This document shows positions 42,602 through 46,391 of a stretch of 46,391 nucleotides of DNA, in pieces. Position 1 is the stretch's first letter. Every line of letters begins with the position of its first letter. This DNA comes from Oscillospiraceae bacterium (GTDB lineage Bacteria > Bacillota > Clostridia > Oscillospirales > Ruminococcaceae): the NCBI GenBank assembly GCA_015067185.1, contig SVMZ01000024.1, positions 1 through 46,391 on the forward strand. The letters are read 5' to 3'. The position numbers and the translations under genes were made by a program. The notes below the pieces were generated by a model. It did not search any database, was not told the DNA's origin, and was given only the letters and a program-made list of their open reading frames with translations.

Positions 42602-43978
42602 ATGTTTTCAATTAATAAAAAGAGCAACCTGCTTGAACAGGATCCTTATAAATATTCATTACAGGATATCGAAGACCCTCAGCTCTACCGTGAGATGTTT
42701 CCCTATGATCAGATCCCCATTATCCCCTTCAACCATCGCCGTGTTCCTATGGGTATGCCTCAGGATATCTGGATCACCGACACCACCTTCAGAGATGGTC
42801 AGCAGTCCCGCGCACCCTATAGTACCAAGCAGATCGTCGATCTTTATGATATGCTCCATCGTCTTGGCGGCGAGAATGGCATCATCCGTCAGACTGAATT
42901 TTTTGTATACAGCAAAAAGGATCAGGAAGCCCTCTATAAATGTATGGAACGTGGTTATAAGTTCCCTGAGGCTACAACCTGGATTCGTGCCACCAAAAAG
43001 GATTTCCAGCTTGTCAAAGATATTGGTATCCGCGAAACCGGTATTCTGGTCAGTTGCTCCGATTACCATATTTTCCATAAACTTAAGATGACCAGAAAAC
43101 AGGCACTGGATCATTATCTCGGTGTTGTTTCCGATGCGCTTGCAGCAGGATTGCATCCCCGCTGCCACTTTGAAGATATTACCCGTGCTGACTTCTACGG
43201 TTTTGTTGTTCCCTTTGTTAATGAGCTCTCCAATCTCTCCAGAGAATCCGGTCTGCCCATCAAGATCCGCGCCTGCGATACTATGGGATATGGTGTCCCC
43301 TACCCCGGTGTTGCACTCCCCCGAAGTGTTCCCGGTATCATCTACGGTCTGCAGCACTATTCCGATGTTCCGCCTGAACTGCTCGAGTGGCACGGACACA
43401 ACGATTTCTATCTCGCTGTTGCCAATGCCGTTTCCGCATGGATGTATGGCGCCTCCTCTGTCAACTGCTCCCTCCTCGGTATCGGTGAGCGTACCGGAAA
43501 TGTTCCGCTCGAAGCCATGGTTATGCAGTATGCCTCTCTGCGCGGAACTACAGACGGTATGGACACCACTGTCATCACCGAGATTGCAGACTACTTCAAA
43601 CACGAAATCGGCTACGAGATTCCTCCGATGACACCCTTTGTAGGAGACAGCTTTAATGTCACCCGTGCCGGCATTCATGCAGATGGTCTTCTCAAACACG
43701 AGGAAATCTACAATATTTTCGATACCAAAAAGATTCTCAATAAGCCCGCTATGGTGGCAATCAGCAACACCTCTGGTCTTGCCGGTATTGCCATGTGGAT
43801 CAACAACCACTATAATCTCTCCGAAGAACTGAAAGTGGATAAACGCTCCGAATTGGTAACCAAAATTAAAGATTGGGTAGACGAGGAATATAAAAATGAC
43901 CGTCAGACCACTATCAGTGACACTGAAATGGAGACCCTTGTCCTACAATATTCCCCCGATATTGCAGCCCTCAGATAA
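42602..43978 (+). CDS. DRE-TIM metallolyase, probable Re-type citrate synthase-like enzyme
   Basis: A 458-residue acyl-CoA-condensing enzyme of the isopropylmalate/homocitrate synthase superfamily. The D-T-T-x-R-D-G-x-Q signature (ITDTTFRDGQQSRAPYS) holds the metal Asp; the H-x-H metal site is WHGHNDFYLAVANA; GIGERTGN closes the core. There is no C-terminal LeuA regulatory domain and the first ~55 residues (FSINKKSNLLEQDPYKY) are an extra segment. Its shape fits the Re-citrate synthases of anaerobic Clostridia, which make citrate from oxaloacetate and acetyl-CoA, but isopropylmalate, homocitrate or citramalate synthase cannot be ruled out by eye. AGAGGTG precedes the ATG. Confidence 0.75.
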   Translation: MFSINKKSNLLEQDPYKYSLQDIEDPQLYREMFPYDQIPIIPFNHRRVPMGMPQDIWITDTTFRDGQQSRAPYSTKQIVDLYDMLHRLGGENGIIRQTEFFVYSKKDQEALYKCMERGYKFPEATTWIRATKKDFQLVKDIGIRETGILVSCSDYHIFHKLKMTRKQALDHYLGVVSDALAAGLHPRCHFEDITRADFYGFVVPFVNELSNLSRESGLPIKIRACDTMGYGVPYPGVALPRSVPGIIYGLQHYSDVPPELLEWHGHNDFYLAVANAVSAWMYGASSVNCSLLGIGERTGNVPLEAMVMQYASLRGTTDGMDTTVITEIADYFKHEIGYEIPPMTPFVGDSFNVTRAGIHADGLLKHEEIYNIFDTKKILNKPAMVAISNTSGLAGIAMWINNHYNLSEELKVDKRSELVTKIKDWVDEEYKNDRQTTISDTEMETLVLQYSPDIAALR

Positions 43979-43998
43979 CATCCCTGATTTTATTTCAT

Positions 43999-44030
43999 AT
44001 CCGGATCTCCCACGAGATCCGGATAATTAT
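43999..44030 (+). terminator. Terminator after the citrate-synthase-like gene
   Basis: Perfect 11-bp stem ATCCGGATCTC (43999-44009) with GAGATCCGGAT (44014-44024), 4-base loop, then AT-rich sequence. Confidence 0.82.
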
Positions 44031-44110
44031 TTATATTTTACACAAATCATCCACCTTTATATGTCAAAATATTTATCATACCGAATTTTTGTCATTCCGC
44101 CAATTACCTG

Positions 44111-44139
44111 TTGACATTTACTTCTCCCGGTTTTATAAT
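44111..44139 (+). promoter_or_regulatory. Consensus promoter of the aromatic operon
   Basis: TTGACA (44111-44116), exactly 17 bases, TATAAT (44134-44139): both hexamers are perfect. Transcription should start near 44146, some 27 bases ahead of the leader-peptide ATG. Confidence 0.9.
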
Positions 44140-44172
44140 AAAAATGTAATAATATTTTACTGAGGTGCTATC

Positions 44173-44259
44173 ATGAAGTATTCCGCCATTGCTACATACT
44201 TCTTCTTTACCTACTTCTTTGGGTATTTTCCTAAAGAAGTGATTCGTGCTGCCAGATAA
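44173..44259 (+). CDS. Phe/Tyr-rich leader peptide of the aroF operon
   Basis: A 28-codon frame with GAGGTG at proper spacing before ATG 44173 and stop TAA at 44257-44259. Codons 9-19 read YFFFTYFFGYF, so 9 of 11 are Phe or Tyr; in all the peptide has six Phe and four Tyr. It lies between a consensus promoter and a terminator ahead of DAHP synthase, exactly where a ribosome-stalling leader peptide belongs. The peptide itself need have no function; its translation rate should report charged tRNA-Phe and tRNA-Tyr. It is too short for routine gene callers. The coding signal is seen directly; the stalling role is inferred from the classical attenuation model. Confidence 0.88.
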   Translation: MKYSAIATYFFFTYFFGYFPKEVIRAAR

Positions 44260-44305
44260 CACCGCAAGTAGCTTGTTGATTATCGAGAGGCTGTACAGAA
44301 TCACT
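44213..44305 (+). promoter_or_regulatory. Alternative RNA pairings of the attenuator (pause hairpin and antiterminator)
   Basis: Pause hairpin: ACTTCTTT (44213-44220) with AAAGAAGT (44233-44240). Antiterminator: AGTGATTC (44238-44245) with GAATCACT (44298-44305). The second includes the terminator loop and the edges of both stem arms, so it excludes the terminator. The two pairings also share AGT, so they exclude each other. Confidence 0.7.
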
Positions 44306-44325
44306 GTACAGTCTCTTTTCTATTT
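44285..44325 (+). terminator. Attenuator terminator upstream of aroF
   Basis: CTGTACAG (44291-44298) pairs with CTGTACAG (44304-44311), extended by GAGA (44285-44288) with TCTC (44312-44315) across a GG bulge; loop AATCA; then TTTTCTATTT. It lies 25 bases after the leader stop and before aroF. Confidence 0.85.
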
Positions 44326-44349
44326 CCATAAAGAAAGGTCCTGAAATTT

Positions 44350-45354
44350 ATGATCGCAGTACTTAAAAGAGGCGTCACCTCCGAACAAAAAGATAATCTT
44401 TGCAACTGGTTCGAAAGCATGGGGCTTTCCGTTAATATTTCTGAAGGTGACTATCATACTATTATCGGTCTGATTGGAGACACCAGTAAAGTTGACATCG
44501 AGCTTCTGGAAGGACTCTCCATCATTGAAAGTGTTAAACGCATCAGCGAACCCTATAAAAAAGCAAACCGCAAATTTCACGAGGATCCCACTATTGTGGA
44601 TGTTTCCGGCGTTAAAATCGGCGGCGGAAATTTTCAGATTATTGCCGGTCCCTGCTCCGTGGAATCAGAAGAACAGTGTCTCAGCATTGCCACCAGTGTC
44701 AGAGCTTCCGGTGCAACCCTTCTCCGCGGCGGCGCCTTCAAACCCAGAACCTCCCCGTATGATTTCCAGGGTCTTCACGCTCAGGGACTCCAGCTGTTGG
44801 AAGAGGCCAAAGCCAAAACGGGACTTCCTATCGTATCTGAAATTATGAATATCAATGATATTGAACTCTTCCAAAACGTTGACCTTATTCAGGTTGGCGC
44901 CCGGAATATGCAGAACTTTGACCTACTCCGTGAGTTGGGCAAACTCAACAAGCCCATCCTTCTGAAACGCGGTCTTGCCAATACCCTGAAAGAATTGCTG
45001 ATGAGTGCAGAATATATTATGGCAGGCGGAAACGAAAACGTCATCCTCTGTGAACGCGGTATCCGCACCTTTGAAACCTACACCCGCAACACCCTTGACC
45101 TCTCCGCTGTCCCAGCCCTGCATGAGCTCACACATCTTCCTGTTGTTGTCGACCCCAGCCACGCCAGCGGCATCTCCCGTTTTGTTGAACGTATGGCTAT
45201 GGCGGCAGCTGCTGCAGGCGCCGACGGACTGATGATAGAGGTTCATAATGATCCCGAGCACGCTCTTTGCGACGGTGCCCAGTCTGTTACTCCCGCTCAG
45301 TTTGATCGAATTGCTCAGAAAGTGCGTAAAATCCTGGATGCAGCCAACGATTGA
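44350..45354 (+). CDS. aroF: 3-Deoxy-7-phosphoheptulonate (DAHP) synthase with N-terminal FL domain
   Basis: A 334-residue enzyme for the first step of aromatic synthesis, condensing phosphoenolpyruvate and erythrose 4-phosphate. Residues 1-75 (MIAVLKRGVTSEQ ... ISEPYKKANRKFH) match the ferredoxin-like regulatory domain of type I-beta enzymes such as that of Thermotoga maritima, where it mediates feedback by tyrosine. The barrel has IIAGPCSVES, LRGGAFKPRTSPY (PEP/metal site) and VVVDPSHASG. AAAGG precedes ATG 44350. It follows the Phe/Tyr leader and leads tyrA and aroB, so both transcription and enzyme activity may be under aromatic feedback. Confidence 0.96.
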   Translation: MIAVLKRGVTSEQKDNLCNWFESMGLSVNISEGDYHTIIGLIGDTSKVDIELLEGLSIIESVKRISEPYKKANRKFHEDPTIVDVSGVKIGGGNFQIIAGPCSVESEEQCLSIATSVRASGATLLRGGAFKPRTSPYDFQGLHAQGLQLLEEAKAKTGLPIVSEIMNINDIELFQNVDLIQVGARNMQNFDLLRELGKLNKPILLKRGLANTLKELLMSAEYIMAGGNENVILCERGIRTFETYTRNTLDLSAVPALHELTHLPVVVDPSHASGISRFVERMAMAAAAAGADGLMIEVHNDPEHALCDGAQSVTPAQFDRIAQKVRKILDAAND

Positions 45355-45383
45355 TTACCCCATACAGAAAGGAAAGCTTCACC

Positions 45384-46220
45384 ATGATAACAGGTATAGT
45401 CGGTCTTGGATTGATTGGCGGTTCTCTCGCAAAAGCCTATAAACAATCCGAAAGCATTACTGTATATGGAGCTGACAAAGACCTTACCACCCTTGAATTT
45501 GCCAAAATCTCCGGAGCCATTGACGATTACCTTACCGCCGACAACATTTCCTCCTGTGACTGCATTCTAATCGCCATCAATCCGGAGCAAGCTATTGACT
45601 GGCTGGAAAACAACGCGGAATCCATTGATCAGCATACCGTTGTCATCGATTGCTGCGGTACCAAACGCAAAATTTGCGAAGTCGGGTTCCGCCTTGCCGA
45701 GCAGTATGGCTTTGAATATGTTGGCGGCCATCCTATGGCCGGAAATCATCTCTGGGGTTTTAAAAACAGTCGTCCCAATCTTTTCCGCGGCGCAAGCATG
45801 GTTATCGTCCCCAAAATATATGATGACATTTATCTTCTTGATAAAATTAAACAGCTGCTTTTACCTGTTGGTTTTGTCTCCATATCTGTCACCACTGCCG
45901 AAAATCATGACCGCTTGATTGCCTTTACCTCCCAGCTTGCTCACGTTGTGTCCAACGCTTATGTAAAAAGTCCAACCGCCACTGAACATCGGGGTTTTTC
46001 CGCAGGGTCCTATCGCGATCTTACCCGTGTTGCCTGGCTGAATCCTTCCATGTGGGCCGATCTTTTTCTGGAAAACAGTGATTTTATGCTGAATGAACTG
46101 GACTCCATCATCGCCTCCCTCGGTGAATATCGCGAAGCAATTGCCCAAAACGACCGCGAAACTCTTACTCAGCTTCTTGATGATGGAAGAAAACGCAAAC
46201 AGGAGATTGACGGAAAATGA
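45384..46220 (+). CDS. tyrA: Prephenate dehydrogenase
   Basis: A 278-residue NAD-dependent enzyme that converts prephenate to 4-hydroxyphenylpyruvate for tyrosine. The Rossmann motif GIVGLGLIGGSLAKAY opens the protein; GGHPMAGNHLWGFKNS and SFTSQLAHVVSNAY-type segments (here AFTSQLAHVVSNAYV) follow, with the catalytic His in the latter. AGAAAGGA before ATG 45384 sets the start; an ATG at 45351 overlaps aroF. No ACT domain is present, so tyrosine control may rest on other layers. Its stop overlaps the aroB start by ATGA. Confidence 0.93.
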   Translation: MITGIVGLGLIGGSLAKAYKQSESITVYGADKDLTTLEFAKISGAIDDYLTADNISSCDCILIAINPEQAIDWLENNAESIDQHTVVIDCCGTKRKICEVGFRLAEQYGFEYVGGHPMAGNHLWGFKNSRPNLFRGASMVIVPKIYDDIYLLDKIKQLLLPVGFVSISVTTAENHDRLIAFTSQLAHVVSNAYVKSPTATEHRGFSAGSYRDLTRVAWLNPSMWADLFLENSDFMLNELDSIIASLGEYREAIAQNDRETLTQLLDDGRKRKQEIDGK

Positions 46221-46391
46221 AAACTGTAAACATAAACACCGCTTCTAAAAATTATGATGTAACCATCGGCCGTGGGCTGATTGAAAAAACAGCAGAGCTG
46301 TTCCAACCACGGAAAGCCACCACCGTTGCCATTGTTGCAGACAGCAATGTGTCCCCTCTTTATTCATCAAAGCTGGAATCTGTATTGATCG
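46217..46391 (+). CDS. aroB: 3-Dehydroquinate synthase (partial, N-terminus)
   Basis: The first 58 codons are visible before the window ends. MKTVNINTASKNYDVTIGRG, then LIEKTAELFQP and TTVAIVADSNVSPLY, match the AroB N-terminal beta-strands and nucleotide-binding region. AroB turns DAHP into 3-dehydroquinate using NAD and a metal. The ATG overlaps the tyrA stop (ATGA), so translation is coupled. More aromatic genes may follow outside the window. Confidence 0.9.
   Translation, partial: MKTVNINTASKNYDVTIGRGLIEKTAELFQPRKATTVAIVADSNVSPLYSSKLESVLI

Noticed and set aside
44173..44259. A toxin-like or membrane micropeptide reading of the 28-codon frame
   Set aside because: It is hydrophobic, but position between promoter and attenuator and the precise Phe/Tyr runs fit a leader peptide much better.
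44101..44349. A T-box riboswitch upstream of aroF
   Set aside because: No AGGGTGG-like T-box sequence and no long structured leader is present; the aromatic leader peptide explains the region better.

Overview
The window looks like chromosome of an anaerobic low-to-mid GC Firmicute of the class Clostridia. The pointers are a type III glutamine synthetase, a DUF3842 protein, a DRE-TIM enzyme resembling Re-citrate synthase, an LplABC/YesMN-type sugar uptake locus, AGGAGG-type ribosome binding sites and TTGACA/TATAAT promoters. The genus cannot be told from the sequence alone. No tRNA, rRNA, CRISPR, transposase or phage gene was seen.

Layout. 1-1.7 kb: an ECF sigma factor and its zinc-finger anti-sigma factor, which runs off the left edge. 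1.8-7.7 kb (minus strand): pfkA and dnaE (a pairing known from other Firmicutes), preceded by two GNAT acetyltransferases, one like AAC(6'). 7.8-13.6 kb (plus): glnN, a GNAT protein, DUF3842, pyrE and a solute-binding lipoprotein without its own permeases. 13.7-29 kb: a carbohydrate block with a GH38 alpha-mannosidase (plus strand), and on the minus strand a GH20-like hexosaminidase, two closely related large putative glycosidases on either side of a GH172 (DUF2961) enzyme, and a CUT1 ABC transporter (solute-binding lipoprotein and two permeases). 29.3-32.7 kb: the divergent YesN/YesM-type two-component pair that probably controls the transporter. None of the glycosidases has a signal peptide, so imported oligosaccharides are probably cut in the cytoplasm. 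Between the convergent GH38 and GH20 genes sits an AT-rich kinase-fold gene bounded by 25-bp near-perfect inverted repeats.

32.7-37.7 kb: CCA-adding enzyme, family 4 uracil-DNA glycosylase, a TtcA-like tRNA thiolase, xylulokinase and a membrane-anchored NERD-like protein. 37.8-41 kb: an operon of amidohydrolase, AAC(3)-family acetyltransferase, lipoprotein and TIM-barrel isomerase. 41.1-44 kb: Nudix hydrolase, a GlpP-type antiterminator and the Re-citrate-synthase-like enzyme.

44.1 kb to the end: an aromatic amino acid operon (DAHP synthase aroF, prephenate dehydrogenase tyrA, start of aroB). It is preceded by a consensus promoter, an unannotated 28-codon leader peptide whose core is YFFFTYFFGYF, and a terminator with a competing antiterminator pairing. 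This is a textbook-style Phe/Tyr ribosome-stalling attenuator and is the most striking system in the window. The inverted-repeat cassette and the duplicated glycosidases come next.
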